Part shown: positions 54,076 through 63,643 of the stretch, piece by piece
Layout of the letters: each line of letters begins with the position of its first letter
How positions within the stretch are numbered: position 1 is the stretch's first letter
Assembly (NCBI GenBank): GCA_937899725.1
Contig: CALCCA010000113.1
Coordinates: 39,596 to 103,595, forward strand
Direction: 5' to 3'
Origin: an uncultured Halomicronema sp.
Lineage (GTDB): Bacteria; Cyanobacteriota; Cyanobacteriia; Phormidesmidales; Phormidesmidaceae
DNA length: 64,000 nt
Translations under genes and position numbers: made by a program
The notes under the pieces: generated by a model
Database searches by the model: none
The model's input: the letters and a program-made list of their open reading frames with translations, nothing else
What the model was told of the DNA's origin: nothing

Positions 54076-55323
54076 ATGCCTAAGCGGGTCTTATTTATTA
54101 GCAACGGTCACGGTGAGGACAACCACTCGGCCTACGTTATTCGTACGCTGAAAAAGCTGGCTCCCGATATTGACATTGCTGCCATCCCCATTGTGGGTGA
54201 AGGAAACGCCTATCGTCGCTTGGGCGTCCCCATTTTGGGGCCAACGCAGGTGCTGCCCTCGGGCGGGTTTACCTACGTCAATCGGTGGCTCTTGCTGAAA
54301 GATATTCGAGCCGGGCTGTTAGGGCTAAGCTGGCGGCAAATCAAAGCCCTGCGTCACCACGGCCCTCAATTTGATTTGGTGCACGCCACCGGCGATTCGG
54401 TGGGCCAAACCTGCGCTTACCTGACCCAACGACCGTTTATCTCTTTTATTTCGTGCCTGTCGGCCCTGTATGAGGGCCATTTGCAAACGGATTTTGTGAT
54501 GCGCTTTGTGGTGCGATCGCCCCGCTGTCGGGCCATTATCACCCGCGATCCTCACACAGCCGAAGACTTGAGCCAACAAGGCTTTGAGAAAGTCCACTAC
54601 GGCGGCATTCCCTCCCTCGACTGGCTGCTGCCCGAGGGCAAAGACCTATCGCTCAAGCCCGACGTGCCGATGGTGGCACTGTTGCCCGGTTCGCGCATGC
54701 CTGAAGCCGTGCGTAACTTCAAACTGCAGATGCAGTGCGTCGCAGAAGCGGCCCAATTGATGGGCGATACCGTTCAATTTCGGGCGGCCCTGGTACCGGC
54801 CCTGATGGCGGCAGTACCGACGTTGGCTGCCGAAGCGGGCTGGCAGTATGAATCAGGCCGACTCTTTTGTCCCCAAGACAACGGCGCGATCGCCGAGATT
54901 CTCTGCTACGACAACGCCTTCAACGACATCGTTTGCCACACCACCATCGTCATTGGGATGGCCGGGTTGGCCGTCGATCAGGCGGTGGCGCTCGGCAAGC
55001 CAGTGATTCAAATTCCGGGAGAAGGGCCGCAGTTTAATTACGCCTTTGCCGAGGCCCAAGACCGCTTGCTCGGGCTGTCGGCCCAAACCATAGGCCAGGC
55101 TCCGGCGGACCAAGCTACCCTCCGCGAAGCCGCGCACTGCCTGCAAAAAACGCTGGCGGATCAAGACTATCTCACCGCCTGCATCGATCATGGTCGGGCG
55201 CGCCTCGGCACGCCGGGCGCTTCTGAACGCATTGCTCAACTCATTTTAGATAACCTGGCTGCTGATACCGTCGCCCCACCGGCTGAGGTCATCGAGCCCA
55301 AACGAGGAACGATCACACCGTGA
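54076..55323 (+). CDS. Lipid-A-disaccharide synthase-related protein
   Basis: A 415-residue GT-B glycosyltransferase-like protein of the cyanobacterial LpxB-related family, distinct from true LpxB. The start KRVLFISNGHGEDNHSA and the ALLPGSRMPEA donor-site loop are present. It overlaps the following ABC exporter gene by 4 bp (stop and GTG start share bases), so the two are translationally coupled. A role in making or exporting a glycolipid is inferred from this coupling. Confidence 0.88.
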   Translation: MPKRVLFISNGHGEDNHSAYVIRTLKKLAPDIDIAAIPIVGEGNAYRRLGVPILGPTQVLPSGGFTYVNRWLLLKDIRAGLLGLSWRQIKALRHHGPQFDLVHATGDSVGQTCAYLTQRPFISFISCLSALYEGHLQTDFVMRFVVRSPRCRAIITRDPHTAEDLSQQGFEKVHYGGIPSLDWLLPEGKDLSLKPDVPMVALLPGSRMPEAVRNFKLQMQCVAEAAQLMGDTVQFRAALVPALMAAVPTLAAEAGWQYESGRLFCPQDNGAIAEILCYDNAFNDIVCHTTIVIGMAGLAVDQAVALGKPVIQIPGEGPQFNYAFAEAQDRLLGLSAQTIGQAPADQATLREAAHCLQKTLADQDYLTACIDHGRARLGTPGASERIAQLILDNLAADTVAPPAEVIEPKRGTITP

Positions 55324-57062
55324 CCCCTGCTGCGCCCCGCCGGCAATCCAGCTACCGACAGCTGACGCCCTTTATCAAACCGCATCTGAGTCGGTTTTTG
55401 ATCGGGTTTGTTTGCATTTTGGGGTACGTGTTATCGACGGTAGCCCTGCCCTATCTGGCTGGCCAAGTGGCGCTCTATATGGGTCAAGGCAACGTCGAGG
55501 AGATGGCCTACTGGCTGGGCCTAGCCGGGGTGATTTTCCTGATCCGCAGCGTCTTTCAATATTGGGAAAACATCATCATGATCCGGGCGTCGCTCGACGT
55601 GACGCTGGACTTGAGAACGGGAATTTATGCTCACCTGCAGCGGCTGGGGCTGGATTATTACGAACGCAGTCAAACCGGTGACCTGAGCTATCGCCTGACG
55701 GAAGACATCGATCGCATCGGCGAGGTGATGCACAAAATGTCGCAGCAGTTCGTCTCCTGCGTGCTGCAGCTCATCGCCATTCCGATCTACATGCTGTATC
55801 TCAACTGGCAGCTGACCGTGGCGGGCCTCGTCATCGCGCCGCTGATGGCCTGGCTCATTGGGGAATTTGGCAATCGCTTACTCAAACTCTCCCGCAAAAG
55901 TCAGAGCCAGATTTCGAGCTTATCCGCGTTGCTCACCGAAGTCTTGGGCAATATGCGGCTGGTGCAGGCCTTTGCCGCCCAAGAATTTGAACAGCAGCGT
56001 TTTGATCAAGAGGCCATCCACAATCGCAATGCGCGCTATCGCGCTGAACAGCTCAAGGCATTGCAGTATCCCATCGTCGGCTTTCTCGAAGCGATCGGGA
56101 TCATGTTTCTATTCTTTCTTGGCGGCTGGCAAATTGCTGAGGGCAATCTCACACCACAGGCGCTGGTCAGCTTTTTGGCGGCGATTGCCCTACTGCTGCA
56201 CCCCATTGACTTAGTCACTCAGCACTACAACGAGTTCAAACAAACCGAAGCCTCAGTAGAGCGCGTGTTTGAACTCATGGCTGTCACGCCCACCCTCACT
56301 GATAAGCCTGACGCCAAGCCCTTGCCGCCGGTGACTGGTCGCGTACAATACTGCGACGTTTCCTTTGCCTATGACCCGAGCAAGCCCGTTTTGCAGCACC
56401 TTGACCTGCTGGTGCATCCTGGTGAGGTGGTGGCGCTGGTCGGGTCTTCGGGCGCGGGCAAAACCACGCTGGTCAACCTGCTGATGCGCTTCTTTGACCC
56501 GAATGAGGGGCAGGTGCTGATCGATGGCATCGACCTGCGCGATGTCACCGTCAATAGCCTGCGACGGCAAATTGGCATTGTGCCGCAAGACATCACCCTG
56601 TTCTCTGGCAACATTGCTCAAAACATTGCCTATGGCGAAGTTACGCCAGATGCGGCCCGCCTTGAAGCCGCCGCCCAGTTAGCCAATGCCCACGATTTTA
56701 TCACCCAGTTTTCTCAGGGGTATCACACCTGGGTGGGTGAGCGGGGCGTGAACCTCTCAGGGGGACAGCGGCAGCGCGTGGCGATCGCCCGCGCCCTGTA
56801 CTTTAATCCCCGCATTCTGATTTTGGATGAAGCCACCTCGGCGCTGGATTCTGAATCAGAAGCGCTGGTGCAAGAGGCGTTAGAGCGCGCGATGCAAGCC
56901 CGAACCGTATTTATCATTGCTCACCGGTTGAGCACCGTTCGCGAAGCCGATCGCATTATCTTTTTAGAGAAGGGCACCATTCTCGAATCGGGAAGCCACG
57001 ACGAGCTGCTCAGCTATGGCCAGCGCTATGCTCAGTTCTATACCCAGCAGTTCAAAGCCTAA
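55320..57062 (+). CDS. MsbA-like ABC exporter
   Basis: A 580-residue half-transporter: a six-helix transmembrane domain (about 20-310) then an ATPase domain with Walker A GSSGAGKTT, signature LSGGQRQR, Walker B ILILDEATSALD and the H-loop IIAHRLSTV. This layout exports lipids or drugs as a homodimer. The GTG start overlaps the stop of the LpxB-like gene. Confidence 0.92.
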   Translation: MTPAAPRRQSSYRQLTPFIKPHLSRFLIGFVCILGYVLSTVALPYLAGQVALYMGQGNVEEMAYWLGLAGVIFLIRSVFQYWENIIMIRASLDVTLDLRTGIYAHLQRLGLDYYERSQTGDLSYRLTEDIDRIGEVMHKMSQQFVSCVLQLIAIPIYMLYLNWQLTVAGLVIAPLMAWLIGEFGNRLLKLSRKSQSQISSLSALLTEVLGNMRLVQAFAAQEFEQQRFDQEAIHNRNARYRAEQLKALQYPIVGFLEAIGIMFLFFLGGWQIAEGNLTPQALVSFLAAIALLLHPIDLVTQHYNEFKQTEASVERVFELMAVTPTLTDKPDAKPLPPVTGRVQYCDVSFAYDPSKPVLQHLDLLVHPGEVVALVGSSGAGKTTLVNLLMRFFDPNEGQVLIDGIDLRDVTVNSLRRQIGIVPQDITLFSGNIAQNIAYGEVTPDAARLEAAAQLANAHDFITQFSQGYHTWVGERGVNLSGGQRQRVAIARALYFNPRILILDEATSALDSESEALVQEALERAMQARTVFIIAHRLSTVREADRIIFLEKGTILESGSHDELLSYGQRYAQFYTQQFKA

Positions 57063-57128
57063 AGCCACGCGGTCTCAGCAAATCCCGGCTCAATGGTCAT
57101 TGAGGAACGCCGATAGGAAACGCGGATC

Positions 57129-57575
57129 ATGCAAATTTGGGTTGATGCCGACGCCTGTCCTAAGGTGATTAAGGAAATTATTTTTCGGGCAGCGAGACGG
57201 GTCGCCGTTAAAACCACGCTGGTCGCCAATCAGGCCCTGACGATTCCCGCTTCGCCTTATATTGAGTCGGTGCAGGTCAAAGCAGGACTAGATGTGGCCG
57301 ATGGCTATATCGTGCAGCATCTGGCGGCCAAAGACTTGGTGGTCACGGCTGACATCCCCCTCGCGGCAGAAGCGATCGCAAAAGGCGCCTACGCGCTGAA
57401 TCCCCGTGGCGAATTTTACGATGAAGTGAACATTCGGCAGCGGCTCTCCATGCGGAATTTCTTGGACGAATTGCGCAACAGTGGAGTGGAAACCGGTGGC
57501 CCGCCCCCGTTTAACCAGCGCGATCGCGAAGCGTTTGCCAATCAGCTTGATCGCTTTCTCGTCAAACACCTCTGA
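57129..57575 (+). CDS. UPF0178 (DUF188/YaiI) family protein
   Basis: A 148-residue protein of the DUF188 family, which has a PIN-like nuclease fold. Conserved Asp residues appear in [16 protein letters not shown] and in [13 protein letters not shown], and the tail has [22 protein letters not shown]. Biological role not established. Confidence 0.9.
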   Translation: MQIWVDADACPKVIKEIIFRAARRVAVKTTLVANQALTIPASPYIESVQVKAGLDVADGYIVQHLAAKDLVVTADIPLAAEAIAKGAYALNPRGEFYDEVNIRQRLSMRNFLDELRNSGVETGGPPPFNQRDREAFANQLDRFLVKHL

Positions 57576-57710
57576 ACGGTCGATCAGGCCCCGAAGGATG
57601 GGCGACTTGGGTCTCTGAAGACTCAAACCAGAGGGTCGAAATCAGCCATTAAGGTTTCCTCTCGTTCCAAAGTTGCTTATGCTGGTTAACTGGTGAGTCA
57701 TTGAGCAACC

Positions 57711-57881
57711 ATGGATACCCAGGCAATTCGCGACCGAGTCGAGATGATTCGCAGCAAGCGTGAGGTTTTGCTGAAACTACTTGAGCAACCTGACATCGGC
57801 ATGTTGAGAATCGATGTAAACCAAGCCCTAGAGGAAATGGACGATCTGCTAGCAGAATTTGAGACGGTTTTCCCAGCTTAG
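57711..57881 (+). CDS. Small helical protein, unknown
   Basis: A 56-residue gene starting MDTQAIRDRVEMIRSKREVL and ending EFETVFPA. It is highly charged and helical, with in-phase Leu/Ile spacing and a central QPDIGMLRIDVNQALEEMDDLL. The non-random composition and full codon phase suggest a real small protein, but I do not recognise it. Confidence 0.55.
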   Translation: MDTQAIRDRVEMIRSKREVLLKLLEQPDIGMLRIDVNQALEEMDDLLAEFETVFPA

Positions 57882-58185
57882 TTACCCGCCTGGCTTGAGT
57901 TTGCCGATGGAGGGATAACTCACCTCTCGGCGGCGGTCTGACCACAAACTGCTCACCCAACCCTGTCGTCTGGGGTGAGTCACACAACTCTGGCCCCGCC
58001 GATTCTGCAGTAGGATGAGCTGACAATAAAGCCCATAGCAATCCTTTCTGTTACTTGAGTGGATGGCTTTATCCCAACGGTTTCAGCACTCTGTTGTCAG
58101 CCCAGCCCAATGGGGGCTAGCCTTCATTCGCCAGCCCTCATCCACCCCGTTTTTTATTCTGTGATTTGACGATCAAAAAAAGCTG
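57882..58185. other. Intergenic region upstream of ferredoxin
   Basis: 304 bp with no supported gene. It presumably carries the ferredoxin promoter. A short AGCCC/GGGCT hairpin near 58105 is the only structure seen. Confidence 0.3.
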
Positions 58186-58506
58186 ATGGCCAATACGTTT
58201 ACCGTCGAAATTAATCACCAAGGCACTGTCACTCAAGTTCAAGTTGCTGAGGACAAGACAATTTTATTGGCAGCGCAGGAAGCCGGCCTCGAACTGCCCT
58301 TTTCCTGTAATGCGGGAGTCTGCACGACCTGTGCGGCGCTCATTCATGAAGGCACTGTCGATCAGGCCGAAGGGATGGGCGTTGGACCGGATCTGCAAAG
58401 TGAGGGATACGCCTTGCTCTGTGTGGCCTATCCGCGCTCTGACATTCGACTCGAAACCGAGAAAGAAGACATTGTGTATGAAAAGCAGTTTGGCCAGCCT
58501 TCCTGA
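58186..58506 (+). CDS. Plant-type [2Fe-2S] ferredoxin
   Basis: A 106-residue electron carrier. Cluster ligands are Cys41, Cys46, Cys49 and Cys79, with the spacing C-x4-C-x2-C-x29-C. It is slightly longer than the main photosynthetic PetF and has an altered loop (CNAGVCTTC instead of CRAGACSTC), so it is more likely one of the accessory plant-type ferredoxins. The usual partners would be FNR or ferredoxin-dependent enzymes. Confidence 0.93.
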   Translation: MANTFTVEINHQGTVTQVQVAEDKTILLAAQEAGLELPFSCNAGVCTTCAALIHEGTVDQAEGMGVGPDLQSEGYALLCVAYPRSDIRLETEKEDIVYEKQFGQPS

Positions 58507-58609
58507 ATCATGGCCGAATTCAGGCCCAGACCTAGCCGCTCAACCAGTACTGTTGGCGCTATTCGATCACTGAAAAAGTCTAAAGCTCGCTTTTAGAGGA
58601 AATCTCACC

Positions 58610-58783
58610 ATGACAACCCACTTTATTACGGCTGAAATTGATCTAACCGAAAATCCGGCGGAGCTGCCTCAAAAAGTCGAGGCGGAGCTGCAAAAACGGG
58701 GTGAGCCCCTCCGCTGGGCGATCGCGAAGGTGGATGAAGCAGCGCAGACGGCACAGGTCGAAGCCGTTGTAACGGATAAGTAG
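58610..58783 (+). CDS. Small conserved-looking protein, unknown
   Basis: A 57-residue gene: MTTHFITAEIDLTENPAELP at the start and VEAVVTDK at the end. AGAGGA at 58595-58600 is a good ribosome site with 9-bp spacing. Composition suggests a compact alpha/beta fold (ITAEIDL, LRWAIAKVD, AQVEAVV). It lies between ferredoxin and the DUF3326 gene on the same strand. Function unknown. Confidence 0.65.
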   Translation: MTTHFITAEIDLTENPAELPQKVEAELQKRGEPLRWAIAKVDEAAQTAQVEAVVTDK

Positions 58784-58891
58784 CTGCTAGAGGATGAAGA
58801 ACGCCAAGCAGCCGCGCCGTAGTCAAACATTGATTGCAGTGCGGCAGGCCAAGCTGCCCATGCGGCCTCACGCCTCTCTTGAGTTTTACCA

Positions 58892-59977
58892 ATGCCTACA
58901 CCCAGCCGCCCCTACACTGCTGTCCTCATCGTGCCCACCGGGGTCGGGGCAGCCGTGGGGGGATATGCCGGCGATGCGGTGCCAGTGGCCCGCGCGATCG
59001 CGCAAGTCGCTGATACCCTCATCACCCATCCCAACGTGATGAACGGGGCGCAGCTTTATTGGCCGTTGCCCAACGCCCTCTATGTTGAGGGATACGGGCT
59101 CGATCAGTTTGCGGCGGGGACTTGGGGGCTGCGACCCGTGCATCGTAACCGCATTGGTTTGCTGCTCGATCAGGCCATCGAGCCACACGCGCGGTATCGG
59201 CACCTGCAGGCGGCGGATGCCGCGCGCGCCACCCTGGGCTTAGAGATGACCGATTATGTCATCACCGATGCACCCGTCGGCGTCACCCTGAAAACGGCCG
59301 AGTCGGGCGCAACTTGGGGCACGATTGCCAACCCCGGCACGTTGCTGAGAGCAGCAGAAAAACTGATGCAGTTAGGCGCGACGGCGATCGCCGTCGTTGT
59401 CCGCTTTCCTGATGATGACGGCTCAGACTCTTTGCAAAATTATCGTCAAGGGCAGGGTGTTGATCCCTTAGCCGGTGCCGAAGCCGTGATTAGTCACTTG
59501 CTGGTGCGTCAGTTTCAGCTGCCCTGCGCTCACGCCCCCGCCCTCAGTCCCCTACCGTTAGATCCGACGTTATCGCCCAAATCAGCGGCTGAAGAAATTG
59601 GTCACACCTTCTTACCCTGTGTGCTGGCGGGTCTCAGCCGCGCCCCTCAGCTGGTGGCAGCGACAGCCACCTCAGGGGGAACTATTTGGCGCGACCAAGT
59701 AGACGCTGTGATTGTGCCAGCGGCAGCATTTGGCGGCAGCGGCGTGCTGCATTTTAGCGGTACCTCAGCCCAAATTATCGCGGTCGAAGAGAATACCACC
59801 ACGCTAGCCGTCCCCCCAGAGTGCTTAGGCGTGCAGGTCTGGCGAGTACGCTCCTATCTGGCAGCGATTGGGGCAATGGCAGCGCACAAAGCCGGCATCA
59901 GTGCCGGGGCGATCGCCCCGAAGATGGCCCCCCTACAAGCTGCCCCAATGTCTGATGATGGTAAAAAAGCCGGTTAG
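58892..59977 (+). CDS. DUF3326 family protein
   Basis: A 361-residue protein of the DUF3326 family, found in cyanobacteria and plastid-bearing organisms. It starts with VLIVPTGVGAAVGGYAGDAVPVAR and keeps Gly-rich, nucleotide- or cofactor-like loops (ATATSGGTIWRDQVD). Its role is not known. It follows the small gene at 58610 and precedes a high-light-inducible gene. Confidence 0.85.
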   Translation: MPTPSRPYTAVLIVPTGVGAAVGGYAGDAVPVARAIAQVADTLITHPNVMNGAQLYWPLPNALYVEGYGLDQFAAGTWGLRPVHRNRIGLLLDQAIEPHARYRHLQAADAARATLGLEMTDYVITDAPVGVTLKTAESGATWGTIANPGTLLRAAEKLMQLGATAIAVVVRFPDDDGSDSLQNYRQGQGVDPLAGAEAVISHLLVRQFQLPCAHAPALSPLPLDPTLSPKSAAEEIGHTFLPCVLAGLSRAPQLVAATATSGGTIWRDQVDAVIVPAAAFGGSGVLHFSGTSAQIIAVEENTTTLAVPPECLGVQVWRVRSYLAAIGAMAAHKAGISAGAIAPKMAPLQAAPMSDDGKKAG

Positions 59978-60109
59978 CTTTTGTGACCGTCATCTCTTGG
60001 GATACAGTAGAGCTGGCGCCAAGCGATGCCTTCGTTCATGGGCTCGGGATCGGGCAACAACGGTTGACGGCGAAGCGATCGCTCCGGTAAAAGACACCTC
60101 TAAATTTCT

Positions 60110-60325
60110 ATGGCATCAGAGACTCCAGACAATGCAGACACACTGCCCGAGGCCCCTGAGGCATCTACTGACACTGCAGCAGTGTCAGGAAACGATACGC
60201 CTGCCTTTGGGTTAAACGACTATGCCGAGCGCATCAACGGTCGGTTTGCCATGATTGGCTTCGTTGCCCTGTTAGTCGTGGAACTAATTACCCACCAAAC
60301 TTTCTTCGCCTGGCTCGGGTTCTAG
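60110..60325 (+). CDS. hli: High-light-inducible (CAB/ELIP/HLIP) protein
   Basis: A 71-residue thylakoid protein with one transmembrane helix. The chlorophyll-binding motif AERINGRFAMIGFVALLVVE is intact, with Glu and Asn/Arg ligands. The first ~35 residues are an acidic soluble tail. These proteins bind pigments and protect photosystem assembly under stress. Confidence 0.93.
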   Translation: MASETPDNADTLPEAPEASTDTAAVSGNDTPAFGLNDYAERINGRFAMIGFVALLVVELITHQTFFAWLGF

Positions 60326-60368
60326 TGGACTGTTCCCTATTGCAAGGGCACCACGGAGGACTGCAGGG

Positions 60369-61859
60369 TTAGCGGACGACCAGGTCATAACGGCCCTGAT
60401 CGGCGGTTGAGTAGCCGTTCACAATGACCAGGAAGCTTCCCGTCGTCGGCACCGTAAACGAGACGGCTGAGTTAGTCGAGTTGGGGCCAATATCATCATT
60501 TTCAGCGACCAAATTACCCGCCTCATCAACAATGGCCAGATAGGTATCAAATTCCTGACTTTCGAGCGTGATGGTCACCGTTTGCCCCGCTTGACCGTCA
60601 AAGGTGTATTGGTCATAGAGGGTATCGTCGGGGGCAATGTCATCCCCAGCTTCCAAACGACCACTCTCCTGCAGGATATAACCACTCGGTGATGGCGTCG
60701 TCGCCGTCGGCGGGGCCGCCCCATCGACTTCAGCCAGCCTGAGGTCATAGCGACCGCGCTCGCCGCCAGCAAAGGAGTTAGCGATGATAATGTATTCGCC
60801 ATCTTCCGGCAGCGTCGTGACGAGACGAGCGTTGAAATCGCCAGCGCTGTCATCGTCCTCGAGATATAAGCTGTCGCCCGATTCACTCAGCAGAATCAGG
60901 TAAGCATCGAGATCCTGACTCATCATTTCGACCGCCACCCGTTGACCCTGGCGACCTTCAAACACATAGGCGTTGAAAAAACTACCGTCGGGCAAAACGT
61001 CGCTGCCGTCGTCGAGCTGACCCGAGATGATATCGTTGAGGGCGATCACTTGGGGTTCGCGGCCGCCACGGTTGCCGGCTGCACTCGCGGTGGTCAGGGC
61101 CGTGCCCGCATTCACCTCAGCGATAAACGTTTGCACCTCTTGCACTGGAATCGCAAAGCCAATGCCGATATTGCCGCCGCTTTGTTGCGTCGTAAAGATG
61201 GACGTGTTGACGCCAATGAGGCGACCATCGCTGCCCAACAGCGGCCCGCCGGAATTACCGGGATTAATTGCCGCATCGGTCTGAATCAAGCCGCGCTCGG
61301 GGTCAATGCGGCTGACGATGCCCGTGGTGAATGTCCCGGATAAGCCAAAGGGATTGCCGATCGCAAAGGCTTGTTGTCCGACCTGCACTGAATTGGGAGC
61401 GGCAATGCTGATGGTGGGCAGCCCGGACGGATTGCCCCGCAGTTGAATCGCGGCCAAATCGACGCGGCTACTGGCAAATCCCACCACATCACCGGTAAAC
61501 TCGCGGCCATCAGCCACGCGAACTTGGACAACCGTGTTTCTACCCACCACGTGGGCGTTGGTCAAGACGAGACCATTGGTGGTGATGATGCTGCCGCTGC
61601 CGGAACCATCCTCTGCTTCAATCGCCACCACAGCCGGGCTGGCGTTGCTGTAAACCTGAATGTTGGTTTGCTCAGAGGCATTTTGAGCGATCGCCATACT
61701 TGACAATCCCCAAGTAGAGGCCAGCTCTGTCGGGGGCAACAAGGCTCCTGAAACCGTGAGACCAATCGCGGTACCGAAAACGTAAGCGCTGGAGCGAAGA
61801 CGACGAGACCAAGGATTTTTCATTGTCTTAGATGGCTTTTGGGTAAGGCTGTGAGGCAT
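60369..61859 (-). CDS. HtrA-like serine protease with two PPC domains
   Basis: A 496-residue exported protease. A signal peptide (about 14-60, ending near SMAIAQ) precedes a trypsin-like domain with triad His103 (TNAHVVG), Asp134 (SRVDLAAI) and Ser203 (GNSGGP). There is no PDZ domain; instead two bacterial pre-peptidase C-terminal domains (about 275-375 and 395-495) follow, each with a YDL end and a DDD/DND acidic patch. PPC domains usually help secretion and are sometimes cleaved off. An inner ATG at residue 13 (MKNPW) is an alternative start. Confidence 0.92.
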   Translation of the reverse strand: MPHSLTQKPSKTMKNPWSRRLRSSAYVFGTAIGLTVSGALLPPTELASTWGLSSMAIAQNASEQTNIQVYSNASPAVVAIEAEDGSGSGSIITTNGLVLTNAHVVGRNTVVQVRVADGREFTGDVVGFASSRVDLAAIQLRGNPSGLPTISIAAPNSVQVGQQAFAIGNPFGLSGTFTTGIVSRIDPERGLIQTDAAINPGNSGGPLLGSDGRLIGVNTSIFTTQQSGGNIGIGFAIPVQEVQTFIAEVNAGTALTTASAAGNRGGREPQVIALNDIISGQLDDGSDVLPDGSFFNAYVFEGRQGQRVAVEMMSQDLDAYLILLSESGDSLYLEDDDSAGDFNARLVTTLPEDGEYIIIANSFAGGERGRYDLRLAEVDGAAPPTATTPSPSGYILQESGRLEAGDDIAPDDTLYDQYTFDGQAGQTVTITLESQEFDTYLAIVDEAGNLVAENDDIGPNSTNSAVSFTVPTTGSFLVIVNGYSTADQGRYDLVVR

Positions 61860-62056
61860 TGTTCAATACCATACTGAACCACGGCAGCAGTATCCGGTCT
61901 GAGTCCTCAATTAATTTTGCTTGAGAATCAAGAGCGATCGCCACTGTTCTACAAGAATTCCCTGAGTCGAGAATGTTTCCGACATCAGGGAAGCTTGATG
62001 ATTAGTTCCATCTTGCTCTGCCAGCTTCATAGAACCGACAAAGTCGCTCAGTCGAT

Positions 62057-63643
62057 CTAGAGCCCCGAGGGTAATTCGGGCGCCTTCAGCTTCGGCAAGA
62101 ACGCCAGAGGCTGCACTTCCTCAGTGGCGGCAAAGGCGCGGGTGCGCAAATTGTCAGTTAACCGCAGGGTCGTGGTGTCATACACCTGAGTCAGCATCTT
62201 GGGATAAAGACCAAAGCCAATGATAGGAATCAACAGGCAGGCAATGATAAACACCTCGCGCGGTTCCGCATCAATCAGGGCCTCGCGCTCAATCAGCTCT
62301 TTATTTTCTGAGCCGTAGAAAATCTCTCGTAGCATCGTCAAGAGATAAATCGGGGTCAAAATCACCCCAACCGCCATGAGTAAGACGGCGATCAGTCGAA
62401 AGGTAAAGGAATAAGCATCGCTGGTGGCAAAGCCGACAAAGACCATCAGCTCAGCCACAAAGCCACTCATGCCCGGTAGCGCTAAAGACGCCATGGAGCA
62501 GGTAGTGAACATGGCGAAGATCTTCGGCATCTTCTTGCCGACGCCGCCCATTTCACTCAAAATCAGCGTATGGGTGCGATCGTAGGTGGCCCCCACTAAA
62601 AAGAAGAGACTCGCCCCAATCAGCCCGTGAGACACCATCTGCAGCACTGCCCCACTGAGGCCTAGATTCGTAAAGGAGGCAATCCCGATAATCACAAACC
62701 CCATGTGAGAAATTGAGGAATAGGCAATCTTGCGCTTTAAGTTGCGCTGAGCAAAAGACGTTAGCGCCGCATAAATAATATTGATAATGCCGAAGATCAC
62801 TAACACCGGGGCAAAGATGGCATGGGCATCGGGTAGCATCCCCAAATTCATGCGAATGATGGCGTAGCCGCCCATCTTTAGCAAAATACCGGCTAGCAGC
62901 ATATGTACTGGAGCCGTGGCCTCACCGTGAGCATCCGGCAGCCAGGTATGCAGGGGAAAGATTGGCAGCTTGACCGCATAAGCAATCAAGAAAGCCGCAT
63001 ACATAAAGAGCTGGAACTGAGTGGTGTAGTCCTTGGCGGCGAGGGTCGTCATGTCGAAACTCACGACATCGCCGTAAAAGGCCATCGCTAAAGCCGCCAC
63101 CAGAATAAATAGCGACCCACCAGCGGTATACAAAATGAACTTGGTGGCAGCATATAGCCGCTTCTTGCCGCCCCAAATCGACAGCAGCAGATATACCGGG
63201 ATCAGCTCCAATTCCCACATGAAGAAGAACAGCAGCATGTCTTGCACGGCAAATACACCGATCTGGCCGCTGTACATGGCCAACAGCAAAAAGTAAAAGA
63301 GCTTGGGCTTGAGGGTGACCGGCCAAGAAGCGAGGATCGCCAGGGTGCTGATGAACCCCGTCAACAAGATTAGGGGCATTGATAGCCCATCCGCACCAAC
63401 TGACCACCGCAGATCAAGCTGGGGCACCCAGGTGTAGCTCTCAACGAGCTGCAGGCCAGAATCATTAAAGTCATACCCCAGATAAAACGCACTGACCAGT
63501 AAGACAAAATCAATGAGACCGACGACCAGGGCATACCACCGCAGAGTTTTGCCGTCTTTGTCAGGAATGAAGGGAATGAAGAGGGCTGCAGTAATCGGCA
63601 GGAAAATAGTGACCGTCAGCCAGGGGAATTGAGCAAGTTCCAT
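62057..63643 (-). CDS. ndhD1: NAD(P)H-quinone oxidoreductase subunit 4, NdhD1-like
   Basis: A 528-residue proton-pumping NDH-1 subunit. About fourteen helices, with the conserved [19 protein letters not shown] and [30 protein letters not shown] segments that mark the NdhD1 type. Its paralogue at 26168 is more divergent. In other cyanobacteria ndhD1 lies with ndhF1; here only about 350 bp remain upstream before the window ends, so ndhF1 could lie beyond. Confidence 0.93.
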   Translation of the reverse strand: MELAQFPWLTVTIFLPITAALFIPFIPDKDGKTLRWYALVVGLIDFVLLVSAFYLGYDFNDSGLQLVESYTWVPQLDLRWSVGADGLSMPLILLTGFISTLAILASWPVTLKPKLFYFLLLAMYSGQIGVFAVQDMLLFFFMWELELIPVYLLLSIWGGKKRLYAATKFILYTAGGSLFILVAALAMAFYGDVVSFDMTTLAAKDYTTQFQLFMYAAFLIAYAVKLPIFPLHTWLPDAHGEATAPVHMLLAGILLKMGGYAIIRMNLGMLPDAHAIFAPVLVIFGIINIIYAALTSFAQRNLKRKIAYSSISHMGFVIIGIASFTNLGLSGAVLQMVSHGLIGASLFFLVGATYDRTHTLILSEMGGVGKKMPKIFAMFTTCSMASLALPGMSGFVAELMVFVGFATSDAYSFTFRLIAVLLMAVGVILTPIYLLTMLREIFYGSENKELIEREALIDAEPREVFIIACLLIPIIGFGLYPKMLTQVYDTTTLRLTDNLRTRAFAATEEVQPLAFLPKLKAPELPSGL

